Below, piece after piece: positions 1-9,460 of a stretch of 64,000 bases of DNA. The DNA is taken from NCBI GenBank assembly GCA_903834785.1, contig CAILKP010000042.1, positions 62,001-126,000 of the forward strand. The letters run 5' to 3'. Each line of letters starts with the position of its first letter. The first letter of the stretch is position 1. The position numbers and the translations under genes are program-made. The DNA comes from an uncultured bacterium (GTDB taxonomy: Bacteria; Planctomycetota; Phycisphaerae; Phycisphaerales; UBA1924). The notes beneath the pieces were generated by a model. It made no database searches. It worked only from the letters and a program-made list of their open reading frames with translations, and was not told the origin of the DNA.

Positions 1-2402
1 GCACCCACCACCACGCCGCGGGTCTGGATGTACACATCCTCGATGTCGATGCGACCGTCGTTGTTGCAGTCGGCATCGGCGCCCGCGCTGCGGTCGGTCA
101 TCGCTGCGTGCAGGATCATCTGGTCGTCGTAGTTCACCACGCCGTCGCCGTTGAGGTCCCACAGATTCAGCAGCGTGCCAGCAGCGGGGGGGCTGGCCGG
201 TGCCGGGTTGAAGGGGTTGCCTCCGGTATAGCACGCCACCAGCCGCGCCAGATCGCGCCCATCGACCACGCCATCCTCACCAAACTTAAACCGCCGGAAC
301 TCGGCGATCAGCATCGTCTGGTCGGCCGCATCGATGAAACCTGAGCCGTCGAGGTCGTACCGCGCGGTGGCCGTCTGCACCGCAATCGGCATTCCCGGCG
401 GGTTGGCCGTGGCCAGCAGGCTGCTCATCAGTGCCAGGTCGCGAGCATCGATGTATCCGTCGCGGTTGATGTCTCCCCGCTGCGGCACGGCCACCGTGTC
501 AATCCACGTCCGCAGCATCGTCAGCATCGACGGGTTGGCGATGAACGTGTTGGCCTCGAACCACGAGAAGTCCTCGATGCCGCGTGCCCGCGCCGCGTTG
601 AGCTGGGCCGTCACGGTCGGCCGCGTGCCGCTGGTCAGGTTCGCCAGCCCGGCGATAAGCCGCCGCCCGGGTACGGCCACCTGACCGCGCTGCAGATCCG
701 TCGTGATCGCCGAAGCCGTCGAGAAGTACGACATCACAAAGAAGTGGTCCGTCCCGCTCTGGCGTCCCCAGTTCGGCAGGTCGATCATCTTGCTCGTGTG
801 CGTGCTGCCCGACCAGTCGGCAAAGGCAACTGCCGCCATCGGCATCGTCGGCGATGTCCCGCGCACGGCCTCGCGCAGCTGCCGCAGCGCCTCAGTCACG
901 TTGCCGCGGTTCCACGTCAGCCAGCGCGTCGGCGGGCTCGCGCCGCCGGCACCCACCTCCGTGATCGGGTCCACACCGTACTGCGTCTGGTACGCGGTGC
1001 GTGCCCAGGTGTCAAAGCTCCATGGTGCCACGCCGCCACCAGCCAGCGGGAAGAAGTGGTAGTCCGCCTGAATGCTCTCCAGCCCGGGGTAGCGCTGGGC
1101 GAGTGCACCGAAGTAGGTGTTCAGCACGCTGCGCACGCCCGGGTTGCCGAGGTTCACAAACCGCTGATCGGCGATGTCGCCGGTGGAGGTGTTCGCCGCA
1201 TCGCGGTGCTTGACGACAAAGCCCGGGTTCGCCGCCAGCAGGGCCGACGGGCTGGTTCCGTAGTCCAAATATCCCGTCTCGCACCAGGCGTGCACCCGCA
1301 CGCCGTACTTGGCCGCCACCGGGATGGCCTGCGCCAGATAGTCATAGCCAAAACGGCTCGGCATCGCGCCGGTCAGGCCAGTGTCGCGACCCCAGTACAG
1401 CGTCTCTAAGTACAGGTCCTGAATGCCCGCCGCGGCGATCTGCGCGACAATCGTCTCCAGTGCGGCAATCGTGCTCGGCGGCCGCAGCCACGCCCCGCGG
1501 ATCGGCCGCGTCACGCGGTCAGGAATCGCGGTGTTGATCCGGATGCCCAAGTTCGTCGACACCGGCCGGAACGAGCCATCCGACGGGCGGTTCTGCTGAA
1601 TCGTGCCCGAATCGTTCTGGTACACAAAGCTTGTCGAGCCGCCACCGTCGAGGTTGATCGCGCGGTAGCACCCGCGGGCGATCAGTTGGTCGGCCACTTC
1701 CGGCAGCGTCATGCCCACGCTCCAGCCGGTCTGCCGCCCGTCGATGACGAAGATGAACATCGTCGTCCCGCTGCGGTTGATGCCGATCGCCGTGCGCGGG
1801 TTGCGCACCAGCGGGTCCACCCGCGCCGTCGCGCCGGTGTTCACACCGTCAGTCACCAGCAGTGTTCCCGGGTCGGTGTCAGTCGTGCTCGGCCCCACGC
1901 CCGCAATCGCGGTCCGCACGCCGGCAAGCTGCGTCGCAGCGATGTTGCCGACCCGCGCGCCGCGCCAGGCATCAAACACAATCGCCGGGTCCGGTGCACC
2001 GTTGAACGTCCGCACCCCCGACACCACCGTGCCGCCAGAGACCACCAGACCCACTGCATCAGCGGCGGTGCCGCCAAGGGTCGAGAAAAAGTTCGCGTTA
2101 ATCGCCAGCCGCGAGCCCGTCGCCGTCCGGAACGCAGTCGTCGTCGTCAGCACCGAGTCACCGGCCGACCCCGCCGGCGGCGGGCCCGTCACCACAAGCT
2201 CAACCGCCGGATCCTGCAGCGACACCGACGCCAAGAAGCCCCGCGCCGTGCCGCCGGGTGTGGTGATCGTCAGCGTCTCAACCACCACCGGCTGAGCGAT
2301 GGCCGTGCCCGCGGCGGCGCACAGAACCATCGCGCCGAGCGCCGGCATCGAGTGTGCAATGGCAAGAATGACGCATCGGATTGGGCGTGTGGGCGAGTGC
2401 AT
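1..2402 (-). CDS. Secreted phosphodiester glycosidase-like protein with GH-like barrel and dockerin-like tail (3' end outside window)
   Basis: I translated this from the reverse strand. It starts at ATG 2402 and is still open at base 1, giving about 800 residues. After a signal peptide (residues 1-36, ending TAIAQ) comes a phosphodiester glycosidase (NAGPA/DUF2233) domain: NPRTAIGINRSG near 201 and NLDGGGSTSF near 250. From about 300 the sequence (IRGAWLRPPS, DLYLETLYWG, GVRVHAWCETG) resembles the GHL10 family of TIM-barrel glycoside hydrolase-like domains. The visible C-terminus carries Ca-binding dockerin/EF-hand-like loops: GDINRDGYIDARD, DLDGSGFIDAAD, GEDGVVDGRD, DLNGDGVVNYDD and CNNDGRIDIED. 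The protein is probably secreted and acts on polysaccharide or phosphosugar ends; the substrate is unknown. A TATAAC box sits only six bases upstream of the ATG. Confidence 0.85.
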   Translation of the reverse strand, partial: MHSPTRPIRCVILAIAHSMPALGAMVLCAAAGTAIAQPVVVETLTITTPGGTARGFLASVSLQDPAVELVVTGPPPAGSAGDSVLTTTTAFRTATGSRLAINANFFSTLGGTAADAVGLVVSGGTVVSGVRTFNGAPDPAIVFDAWRGARVGNIAATQLAGVRTAIAGVGPSTTDTDPGTLLVTDGVNTGATARVDPLVRNPRTAIGINRSGTTMFIFVIDGRQTGWSVGMTLPEVADQLIARGCYRAINLDGGGSTSFVYQNDSGTIQQNRPSDGSFRPVSTNLGIRINTAIPDRVTRPIRGAWLRPPSTIAALETIVAQIAAAGIQDLYLETLYWGRDTGLTGAMPSRFGYDYLAQAIPVAAKYGVRVHAWCETGYLDYGTSPSALLAANPGFVVKHRDAANTSTGDIADQRFVNLGNPGVRSVLNTYFGALAQRYPGLESIQADYHFFPLAGGGVAPWSFDTWARTAYQTQYGVDPITEVGAGGASPPTRWLTWNRGNVTEALRQLREAVRGTSPTMPMAAVAFADWSGSTHTSKMIDLPNWGRQSGTDHFFVMSYFSTASAITTDLQRGQVAVPGRRLIAGLANLTSGTRPTVTAQLNAARARGIEDFSWFEANTFIANPSMLTMLRTWIDTVAVPQRGDINRDGYIDARDLALMSSLLATANPPGMPIAVQTATARYDLDGSGFIDAADQTMLIAEFRRFKFGEDGVVDGRDLARLVACYTGGNPFNPAPASPPAAGTLLNLWDLNGDGVVNYDDQMILHAAMTDRSAGADADCNNDGRIDIEDVYIQTRGVVVG

Positions 2403-2408
2403 GCAGAG

Positions 2409-2414
2409 GTTATA
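2409..2414 (-). promoter_or_regulatory. Candidate -10 box (TATAAC) of a leaderless transcript
   Basis: On the minus strand TATAAC lies six bases before the ATG at 2402, so transcription would begin at or next to the start codon. There is no Shine-Dalgarno sequence between them and no convincing -35 box. Confidence 0.3.
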
Positions 2415-2467
2415 GAAGTTTGCCACACTGCCGGGATTTGACCAGCAAAGTCGCGGTTTTTGCCGTC

Positions 2468-3004
2468 CTACCGCGTGCTGGCCGCCTCGTCCCACAACTC
2501 GGCACCGCCCGCCTGTTCGTGCCGCAGCAGCCAGCGTTTTGCCGCCAGCCCCCCCGCGTACCCGCCGATGCTGCCGCAGGCCGTGACAACCCGGTGGCAC
2601 GGCACAATAACTCCGATCGGGTTCGCCCCGTTGGCCTGGCCAACGGCCCGCGCCAGTGTGCTTGCCCGCCCCGCATCCACCGCGGCGGCAACGTCCGCAT
2701 AGCTGCGCGTCTGCCCGCACGGAATGGTCCGCAGGACTGCCCAGACGGCCATCTGAAACACCGTGCCCTCAGCCGCCAGCGGCAGGTCAAAGTCCTTGCG
2801 ATGCCCTGAGAAGTACTCGGCCAGCTGCCGCTCAGCGCGGTCAGCAACCTCCACATCCTCGCCGGCTCCGTCGCCGCAATCCACTTCCGCCGGATCGATC
2901 GGTGAGCCCATGGTCAGCCGCGTAACGGCTCCGCCCTGGACTTCCAGCAGCAGGGGACCGATCGGTGATGGCAGGGTGCGTCGCACCCTCGCGGCAGTGT
3001 GCAT
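2468..3004 (-). CDS. ogt: Methylated-DNA--protein-cysteine S-methyltransferase
   Basis: A 178-residue protein. It has the MGMT/Ogt active-site motif NPIGVIVPCHRVV, with the alkyl-accepting Cys in PCHR, followed by GGYAGGLAAKRWLL; the helix-turn-helix region (FQMAVWAVLRTIPCGQTRSY) precedes it. The family removes alkyl groups from O6 of guanine (and O4 of thymine) in a single suicide transfer. The open frame extends upstream to 3355, but that extension is arginine-rich out-of-frame shadow of the thiolase gene, so I place the start at ATG 3004 (MHTAARVRRT). It lies about 150 bases downstream of the thiolase gene on the same strand and may be read with it. Confidence 0.93.
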   Translation of the reverse strand: MHTAARVRRTLPSPIGPLLLEVQGGAVTRLTMGSPIDPAEVDCGDGAGEDVEVADRAERQLAEYFSGHRKDFDLPLAAEGTVFQMAVWAVLRTIPCGQTRSYADVAAAVDAGRASTLARAVGQANGANPIGVIVPCHRVVTACGSIGGYAGGLAAKRWLLRHEQAGGAELWDEAASTR

Positions 3005-3150
3005 GGTCAGTACTCGCCGGACAACTGTGGCGGCCACCAGCAGGATCTCGACTGGTGCCGAAGTGAAAGTCGGCACCAGACGCCGGGCCACGGTGCAGAG
3101 CCGTGATGCGGTATCTGGTGCCGACTCACCATTGCCCCCTCGCCTGCACG

Positions 3151-4344
3151 TCAGATCTCCACGATCACGGCCACCGCGTTGCCGCCGCCCAGGCACAGGG
3201 CGGCCAGGCCGCGCTTGCCGCCGGTGCGATGCAACTGGTGGATCAGCGTGGTCAGCACGCGAGCGCCCGAGCCGCCGATCGGGTGGCCCAGGGCGATGCC
3301 GCCGCCGCAGATGTTCAGGTTGCTCTCGCTGATGCCCAGCGCCTTGATGTTGCACAGCACCTGTGCGGCAAAGGCCTCGTTGATCTCAAAGAGGTCGATG
3401 TCCTTGACCGTGAGCTTGGCCTTGTCCAGGCACTGCTGGATGCCGGTGATGGGCGCCGCGAAGATGTCCTTGGGCGCCACGCCGCCGGTGGCGTACGCCA
3501 CGATCTTGGCGATCGGCTTGATGCCGAGCTGCTCGGCCTTGGCCAGCGAGCTGACAACCAGGGCCGCCGCACCGTCGGAGATCTGGCTGGCGTTGGCCGC
3601 GGTGATCGTCTCGTGGCCGGGCAGTGCACGCAGCTTGGCCAGGCCGTCGATGCTCGAATCGGCGCGGATGCCTTCATCAGCGCTCACGCCGGGGCTCTTC
3701 TTGTCCATGCACTGCTCGCCGGTCAGCGCCGCGATCTCGTTCTTGAACCAGCCCTGCTTGGTGGCCTCGGCCGCACGGTGGTGGCTCTGCACGCTGAAGC
3801 GGTCCTGCTCGGCGCGGGAGATCTCGTACTTCTTGGCGATGTGGTCGGCGCCGCTGGTCATGGCCCAGCACTCAAAGGCGCAGCGCAGGCCGTCGTAGGC
3901 CATGTGGTCTTCCATCTGGGCCGGGCCGTACTTCACGCCTTCGCGAATGCGGGCAAAGTGGGGGGCCCCGGTCATGTTCTCAAAGCCGCCGGCGACCACC
4001 AGCTGGTTGTCGCCGGCCTTGATCGACTGCGCGGCGAGCATCACGGCCTGCAGACCGCTGCCGCAGACCTTGTTGATGGTCTGGGCGTTGAGTGTCTCGG
4101 GCAGCCCGGCCTTGAGACCGGCCTGACGCGAGGGGTTCTGGCCCAGGCCCGCCTGCAGCACGCAGCCCATGATGCACTCATCGATCGCGCCGGCATGCTT
4201 CTCAACGCCGCCGATTTCGCCCAAGGCGGCCTTGATGGCGTACGAGCCCAGAACCGGCGAATGCACCTTGCTCAGCCCGCCGAAGAACTTGCCGATCGGG
4301 GTGCGCTTGGCGGCCAGAATGACGGGAGTATGGGCAGCGGACAT
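3151..4344 (-). CDS. Acetyl-CoA C-acetyltransferase (thiolase)
   Basis: A 397-residue thiolase. The nucleophilic Cys94 is in NKVCGSGLQA. NEAFAAQ and ALGHPIGGSGAR carry the other active-site residues, and the proton-donor Cys is in LCLGGGNAVA near 384. It catalyses condensation or thiolysis of acetoacetyl-CoA; from sequence alone I cannot separate a biosynthetic role from a degradative one. The start is ATG 4344, preceded by GGAG eight bases upstream; a TTG two codons earlier is less likely. The loop before LAKLRALPG is slightly shorter than in typical family members. No other beta-oxidation or ketone-body gene is adjacent. Confidence 0.95.
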   Translation of the reverse strand: MSAAHTPVILAAKRTPIGKFFGGLSKVHSPVLGSYAIKAALGEIGGVEKHAGAIDECIMGCVLQAGLGQNPSRQAGLKAGLPETLNAQTINKVCGSGLQAVMLAAQSIKAGDNQLVVAGGFENMTGAPHFARIREGVKYGPAQMEDHMAYDGLRCAFECWAMTSGADHIAKKYEISRAEQDRFSVQSHHRAAEATKQGWFKNEIAALTGEQCMDKKSPGVSADEGIRADSSIDGLAKLRALPGHETITAANASQISDGAAALVVSSLAKAEQLGIKPIAKIVAYATGGVAPKDIFAAPITGIQQCLDKAKLTVKDIDLFEINEAFAAQVLCNIKALGISESNLNICGGGIALGHPIGGSGARVLTTLIHQLHRTGGKRGLAALCLGGGNAVAVIVEI

Positions 4345-4670
4345 GGTCAAAGCTCCAAAGGGCGAAGTTGGCAGATCGGTGCTCGGGGATCTTGGATTCC
4401 GGCCGAGTGAAAGCGGTTACGGACGCTCCCGCATCATAACCGCCGCGGGGCCAAAAGCGAGCCCCTCTTCTCCCCGCTCAACCCGCCGCAGCACCGCCAA
4501 GTCTCGCTTCGGCCGCCTTTGGCCGAACCCTTACCGAAACGGCGCGACCAGGCTCCCCCGCAGCAGCTCCGAAAACCGACTCTCGATCGCACCCCGCCGC
4601 CAATCCCCACGCAATACCCCCGCCGCATGACCGTTGAAACCCGGCCCAGCCTCACACCAAGGAGCTTCTC
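4345..4670. other. Divergent intergenic region between thiolase and serine hydrolase genes
   Basis: About 326 bases holding the promoters of both flanking genes. On the minus strand TATGAT (4433-4438) is a possible -10 box for the thiolase gene, without a clear -35. I see no repeat, RNA or small gene here. Confidence 0.4.
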
Positions 4671-5960
4671 GTGGGATCAACTCGCTCACTTTCACTGCTC
4701 GCCCCCGCCGCCGCACTGTTGCTCCAGTCAGCAGCTATGGGCTTCTCCACACCCTACGACTTCGCTCCGGTCACCGCGCTGGCCGAAGGCGCACTGGTGG
4801 GTCAGAACGTCGCCGATCCCGTCCCCGGCTTCGAGCTCCGGCTCATGCACCGCGGCCGCGTGGTCTATCACCAGTCCTTCGGCAACTGGTCGCTCGACCG
4901 CGTCGCCAACTGCGACAGCTCGACAAAGACCCTCTCCGGCGGCGTCATCGCCGCAGTCATAGACGCTTCGCCCGCGCTCCCTCGCCCCTTCACGCTCGAT
5001 TCGCGCCTCAGCGACTTCATCCCCGCCTTCAACGTCCTGATCAAGCGCAACATCACCATCCGCCAGTCCTTCAGCCACACCGCCGGCATGGCCACCGGCA
5101 GCACCGCCGTCTCCAGCCGCACCCTCACACTGCAGCAGGCCGCCGTCCAGATCGCCGGTGAGCCACTCGAGTTCCTCCCCGGCTCCACCTTCTCCTACGG
5201 CGGGGTGAGCATGCACGCCGCCGGTGCCGCGGCAGAAGCCGCCGCCGGAATCCCCTGGAACACCCTTTTCCAGCAGCGCATCGCCGGCCCGCTCGGCTTG
5301 CAGATCACCCAATACACGCTGACGACGCCGCAGAACCCCCGCATCGCCGGCGGGGCCGAGTCCAACGCCCAGGAGTTCTCGCGCTTCATGGAAATGCTCC
5401 GCCTCGGCGGCATCCACAACGGGCCCTCCGGCCCCGTGCGGGTCCTCTCCCAGCAGTCAGTCAATCAGATCTTCACCCGCCAAAGCCCCCTGGGCATCCC
5501 CATCGCCAACACGCCCCTGACCGGGGTGAGCGACTACGGCGTCGGTGTCTGGCTCGACCAGCGCAGCGCCTCGGGCAACCTCATCGGCGCCATCGCCGGC
5601 GGAGCCCGCGGCTTCTGCTCGTGGGTGGATTTCGACGACGAAATGGTCGGCTGCATCTCCACCGACACCACCAGCTTCAGCAACATCGAGACGCTGCAGT
5701 ACCTCATCCGCGCCGCCGCCGAGCAGGCCATCCGCAACCCCGCATGCCTGGCCGATCTGGTCGCCGACGGTGCCCCCGGCCGCGACGGAACCGTCGACGG
5801 CTCTGACTTCATCGCCTTCATCAACAGCTTCGCCATCGGTGATGCCGACATCGACCCCGCCGCCGACATCTGCGACGCCGGCGGCACACCCCCGGGTGAT
5901 GGCACCATCGATGGGGCCGACTTCGTCGCCTTCATCAACGCATTCGCCGCAGGGTGCTGA
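4671..5960 (+). CDS. Secreted beta-lactamase-family serine hydrolase with dockerin-like C-terminus
   Basis: A 429-residue protein starting at GTG 4671 behind a good ribosome-binding site (AAGGAG). The signal peptide runs to about residue 24. The class C beta-lactamase/D-alanyl carboxypeptidase fold (PF00144) shows the SxxK motif as SSTK in NCDSSTKTLSGG; the second motif position reads SYG (FSYGGVSMHA) rather than YxN. The last about 75 residues hold two repeats, DGTVDGSDFIAFINSF and DGTIDGADFVAFINAF, separated by Cys-containing linkers. These are typical planctomycete dockerin-like modules and suggest extracellular display or complex formation. It may be a peptidase or esterase; the substrate is unknown. 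Confidence 0.87.
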   Translation: MGSTRSLSLLAPAAALLLQSAAMGFSTPYDFAPVTALAEGALVGQNVADPVPGFELRLMHRGRVVYHQSFGNWSLDRVANCDSSTKTLSGGVIAAVIDASPALPRPFTLDSRLSDFIPAFNVLIKRNITIRQSFSHTAGMATGSTAVSSRTLTLQQAAVQIAGEPLEFLPGSTFSYGGVSMHAAGAAAEAAAGIPWNTLFQQRIAGPLGLQITQYTLTTPQNPRIAGGAESNAQEFSRFMEMLRLGGIHNGPSGPVRVLSQQSVNQIFTRQSPLGIPIANTPLTGVSDYGVGVWLDQRSASGNLIGAIAGGARGFCSWVDFDDEMVGCISTDTTSFSNIETLQYLIRAAAEQAIRNPACLADLVADGAPGRDGTVDGSDFIAFINSFAIGDADIDPAADICDAGGTPPGDGTIDGADFVAFINAFAAGC

Positions 5961-6038
5961 TTCAAACCGCCGTTCTGGGGAAAGCCCGGTGCCGCACCCG
6001 ACTGGCCCGCTGACGGCAACATCTACTACCCTTCCCGC

Positions 6039-7598
6039 ATGGGAACATCCGCCGCCGCCGTTGTGTGCCTGCTCGCCCTCGCCCAGCCCGGCCAACCGGC
6101 CAAACCTGCCCCCGCCCCGGCACCTGCCGCCGCTCCGGCAGCGGCACAAGCACCTACCGCGCCGAGCCCGTCCACGCCCTCTGCCCGCGCCGCGGCAATC
6201 GCCGACCGCGCCATCGCCTACCTGCTCAGCAAGCAGGATGCCGCCACCGGTGGCTGGACCGTGCCCAAAGCCGGTGAGCAGCGGCCGCACCTGCCCGCGA
6301 TCACCGCACTGGCCCTGACCGGCATGGCCATGGATCCCAAGGCCGCCGCGCACAAGGCCGCTATTGACAGCGCCGCCAAGTACATCCTCTCCCACCGCAA
6401 GGCCGACGGCGGCATCTACGACGCCATCCTGCCCTCGTACAACACCGCCATCTCGCTCTCAGCTCTGGCCAAGGTCGACAGCCCCGAGGCCAAGGCCGCC
6501 ATCGAGCCGGCCCAGAACTTCCTCAAGCGCTCCCAGTGGGGCACGACTGAGCCAGTCGGCGTCGGTGGCGCCGGCGGCAAGGAAGCCCCAAAGCCCGCCG
6601 CCGAGATAACGCCCGATCACCCCTTCTACGGCGGCGTGGGCTACGGCAACCGCGGCAGGCCCGATCTGTCCAACCTCGCCTTCACCCTCCAGGCCTGGCA
6701 CGACACCGGCCTCAGCGTTGACGATGAGGCCTACAAGCGTGCGATCATCTTCATCCAGCGCTGCCAGATGCTCCCGGTCGACTCCGCCGGCAAGCCCGTC
6801 AATGACCAGCCGTACGCCAAGGATTCCAAGCAGCTCGGCTTCATCTACGCCACCGCTGAGAACGACCAGACCATCGGCCAGGGCCAGAGCTTCGCCGGCA
6901 CCATCGAGGAAACCCTCGACAACGGCCAGAAGGTCTCCAAGCTCCGCGCCTACGGCTCCATGACCTACGCCGGCTTTAAGAGCTACCTCTACGCCGGCCT
7001 TACCCCCCAGGACCCGCGCGTGGTCGCCGCCGTGGACTGGGCCCGCACCCAATGGACGCTGCAGGAGAACCCCGCTACCGGCAGTGACGGCTATTACTAC
7101 TTCCTGGTCATGTTCGCACGCGCCATGGAGGCACGCAACGAGCCGACGCTGGCCGTCACCGCAGGCGCTCCGTACCGCTCCAGCGCACTGCTGACCGGCG
7201 TCTCCGCCTCCGCCACGCCCGAATCGATCAAGACCGCCATCAGCAGTCAGGCCGGTTCGCCCAAGCTCACGACCGTGATCATGCTGCCCGGCACCCGCCG
7301 TGCGGTGGTGTACGTGGAGAAAGAGGATCAGATGGATGCTCTGGAAAGTGCGTTTGCAGGGGTGCTGGTGGGCAATCCCGGCGCTCCGCTGTTCACCGGA
7401 TACGCCAAGGCGGAGCCGGTGGCGAAGGGAGCAGCCCCGCTGGACTGGCGGACGGCACTCATCGACCGGCTGGAGGCCATGCAGAACCCCGACGGCTCGT
7501 TTGTGACAATCGATGATCGGTGGATGGAAAACAACCCCGCGCTGACCACCGCCTACGCCCTGGTCGCTCTCCAGCACGCCCGCAAGACGATGAAGTAA
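6039..7598 (+). CDS. Secreted prenyltransferase/squalene-oxidase-repeat protein
   Basis: A 519-residue protein. The signal peptide (ATG 6039, MGTSAAAVVCLLALAQ) is followed by an Ala/Pro linker to about residue 50. The body has alpha-alpha toroid repeats of the prenyltransferase/squalene oxidase type: AIAYLLSKQDAATGGWTVP near 60, SAAKYILSHRKADGGIYD, SNLAFTLQAWHDTG, and at the end QNPDGSFVTIDDRWMENNP. These QxxDGxW-like units are shared with terpene cyclases and thioester proteins. I see no cyclase DxDD motif, so an enzymatic function is doubtful. Planctomycetes encode many such exported proteins of unknown role. Confidence 0.8.
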   Translation: MGTSAAAVVCLLALAQPGQPAKPAPAPAPAAAPAAAQAPTAPSPSTPSARAAAIADRAIAYLLSKQDAATGGWTVPKAGEQRPHLPAITALALTGMAMDPKAAAHKAAIDSAAKYILSHRKADGGIYDAILPSYNTAISLSALAKVDSPEAKAAIEPAQNFLKRSQWGTTEPVGVGGAGGKEAPKPAAEITPDHPFYGGVGYGNRGRPDLSNLAFTLQAWHDTGLSVDDEAYKRAIIFIQRCQMLPVDSAGKPVNDQPYAKDSKQLGFIYATAENDQTIGQGQSFAGTIEETLDNGQKVSKLRAYGSMTYAGFKSYLYAGLTPQDPRVVAAVDWARTQWTLQENPATGSDGYYYFLVMFARAMEARNEPTLAVTAGAPYRSSALLTGVSASATPESIKTAISSQAGSPKLTTVIMLPGTRRAVVYVEKEDQMDALESAFAGVLVGNPGAPLFTGYAKAEPVAKGAAPLDWRTALIDRLEAMQNPDGSFVTIDDRWMENNPALTTAYALVALQHARKTMK

Positions 7599-7645
7599 GC
7601 CGCTATGGCGGCGAGGTTTGCATCGAAACGCAATCCACGTTCGAA

Positions 7646-9274
7646 TCACCGCCCTGCCACAAACTCCACCACCGCCTGCACCGCCGCCGGATCCATCGTC
7701 TGCTCAATGCTCGCATACTCATCCGGTGCACCCGTACGCGCCGGCTGCAGTAGGTGATTCAGCTTCGGCAGCACCCGCACCGTCACCTCGGCCTTGCCCG
7801 AGGCCGTCAGTGCCGCGACAATCGGCGGCACGTTCTCCGCGGCAACCACCTGCGTGTCCAGCCCGCCCTGCAGCACCAGCACGCGACCGCGGACCTTCAT
7901 CAGGTACTCCCGCGGCTCAAGCGCCAGCCACCGCTGCATCCATGGTGCCAGCATCGCCTTGGCCTGCGCATCCAGTGAGGCCATCAGTGCTTCCTTCTGC
8001 TTGGCCCGCAGTTGGTCCATGCCCGTCAGCCCCATCTGCGCCATCGCCAGCTTTTCAATCGCCGGCCTGATCTTCTCCGTCTCCTTATCCCGGGCCAGCC
8101 GCAGCAGCTCGGCCTGCAGCGCGCCGACCTGCTCGACGTAGCTCATCGGTGCCCCGCCGGCGATCGCCAGCGCACGCATCTGCTGCTTGAGCACCGCCTC
8201 ACCGTTGGTTCCCTGCCCGGCCATCATGACCACAAACGCCACGCTCCCCGGCTGCTCCGCCGCCGCCATCGCCGCGGCAAGCGCACCCTCAGAATGGCCC
8301 AGCAGCCCGATCCGCTTGCTGTCAATCTCCGCGTTGCCGGCAAGCATCGACACGCCGGCCAGTGCATCCCGCGCAAAGTCATCCGTCGTCGACAGCTGTC
8401 CAAGCGGGTCCGATGCGATGTTCCCGCTCCCGCCCACGCCGCGGTCATCGCACCGCACACTCGCCACACCCGCCCGCGCCAGCGCATCGGCCAGCACCGC
8501 AAACGGCCTGTGATCAAAGATCGTCTCGTCGCGATCCTGTGGCCCCGACCCGGTAATGAACACCACCGCCGGATACGGCGGCTTGAACTTCGCCGCTTCC
8601 GGCAGCGTCAGCGTGCCCGCCAGCTTCACGGCGCTCTCACCGCTGCCGCTGCTCACAACTATCTCGCTGGTGCGATACGGCAGCGGTTCCTTCGGAGTTT
8701 GCGGCCGCTTGGGGCCGATGGCCACCTCCTCGCCCGGCTGGATCCGCGCCAGCTCAACCGGATACACCACGCCATTCTGCAGCACCGAACCCGAGGCCGA
8801 GTCCGGGTCAAAGTCGCGCACCAGCGAAGTGAACACCGCCCCCAGTGCCTCGGGCGCCCCGTCAGGAACAAACGTGAAGTTCATCGCCTTGTCGTGCACG
8901 CTCAGCTTGCTGAGCTTGCCGTCGCGCACGTTCTGTGACGGAATCGTGATCGTCCCGCGCTTGTCCGCCAGGCCGCCGGTGAACTGCACCACAAAGTCAA
9001 AGTAGTCGTTGGCCCCCTCGCCGGTCTGCACCCGCCCGCGCCAGCGATCCACCGCCGCCTTGGGCTGTGCCGCCGGCTGCCCCTGGTTCGCGCCCGCCTG
9101 CTCCGGCTTGGCGGCCGTGGGTGCCGTTGGTTGCACAGCAGCGGGGGGGGTGGGGGTGGCCGCCGCTGGTGCCGGGGTCAGACCCTCGGCCCACGCCGCC
9201 GCGCCAATACCGGCCAGCAGGATGCTCACTGTCACGATGGCCATCGTCTGTCCGAAGCCGCGCTGGGTCCGCAT
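7646..9274 (-). CDS. Secreted alpha/beta hydrolase (dienelactone hydrolase/S9-like)
   Basis: A 542-residue protein. The start is ATG 9274 with AAGAAGGA upstream; a longer reading to 9331 is less likely. It has a signal peptide (residues 1 to about 30) and an Ala/Pro-rich linker, then an N-terminal beta domain and a C-terminal alpha/beta hydrolase. The hydrolase shows the oxyanion region ITGSGPQDRDE, the nucleophile elbow GLLGHSEGALAA, the acid region LQGGLDTQVVAAEN and His in LPKLNHLLQPA. The family includes esterases and peptidases acting on small exported substrates. It is convergent with the toroid-repeat gene, with only 47 bases between the two stop codons. Confidence 0.88.
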   Translation of the reverse strand: MRTQRGFGQTMAIVTVSILLAGIGAAAWAEGLTPAPAAATPTPPAAVQPTAPTAAKPEQAGANQGQPAAQPKAAVDRWRGRVQTGEGANDYFDFVVQFTGGLADKRGTITIPSQNVRDGKLSKLSVHDKAMNFTFVPDGAPEALGAVFTSLVRDFDPDSASGSVLQNGVVYPVELARIQPGEEVAIGPKRPQTPKEPLPYRTSEIVVSSGSGESAVKLAGTLTLPEAAKFKPPYPAVVFITGSGPQDRDETIFDHRPFAVLADALARAGVASVRCDDRGVGGSGNIASDPLGQLSTTDDFARDALAGVSMLAGNAEIDSKRIGLLGHSEGALAAAMAAAEQPGSVAFVVMMAGQGTNGEAVLKQQMRALAIAGGAPMSYVEQVGALQAELLRLARDKETEKIRPAIEKLAMAQMGLTGMDQLRAKQKEALMASLDAQAKAMLAPWMQRWLALEPREYLMKVRGRVLVLQGGLDTQVVAAENVPPIVAALTASGKAEVTVRVLPKLNHLLQPARTGAPDEYASIEQTMDPAAVQAVVEFVAGR

Positions 9275-9460
9275 AATCAGGGGTCCTTCTTCCGGCAAGC
9301 ATGTTTCGCCATCGCCCGTGCAACGGCACATGATTGGCCCTGCTCCGGCCGACAGTGAACCTGTCGCCCGGCATCCGGCTCGACTTTGGGCAATATCACC
9401 CGCTCCGGGACGTTATGCCTCGGAGGTTTCGCTCTCGCCATTGCAGGTCAGGAGTTCACT

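Noticed and set aside
7640-7660. GTTCGAATC resembling a tRNA T-loop
   Set aside because: The flanking bases do not form a T-stem and there is no cloverleaf around it.
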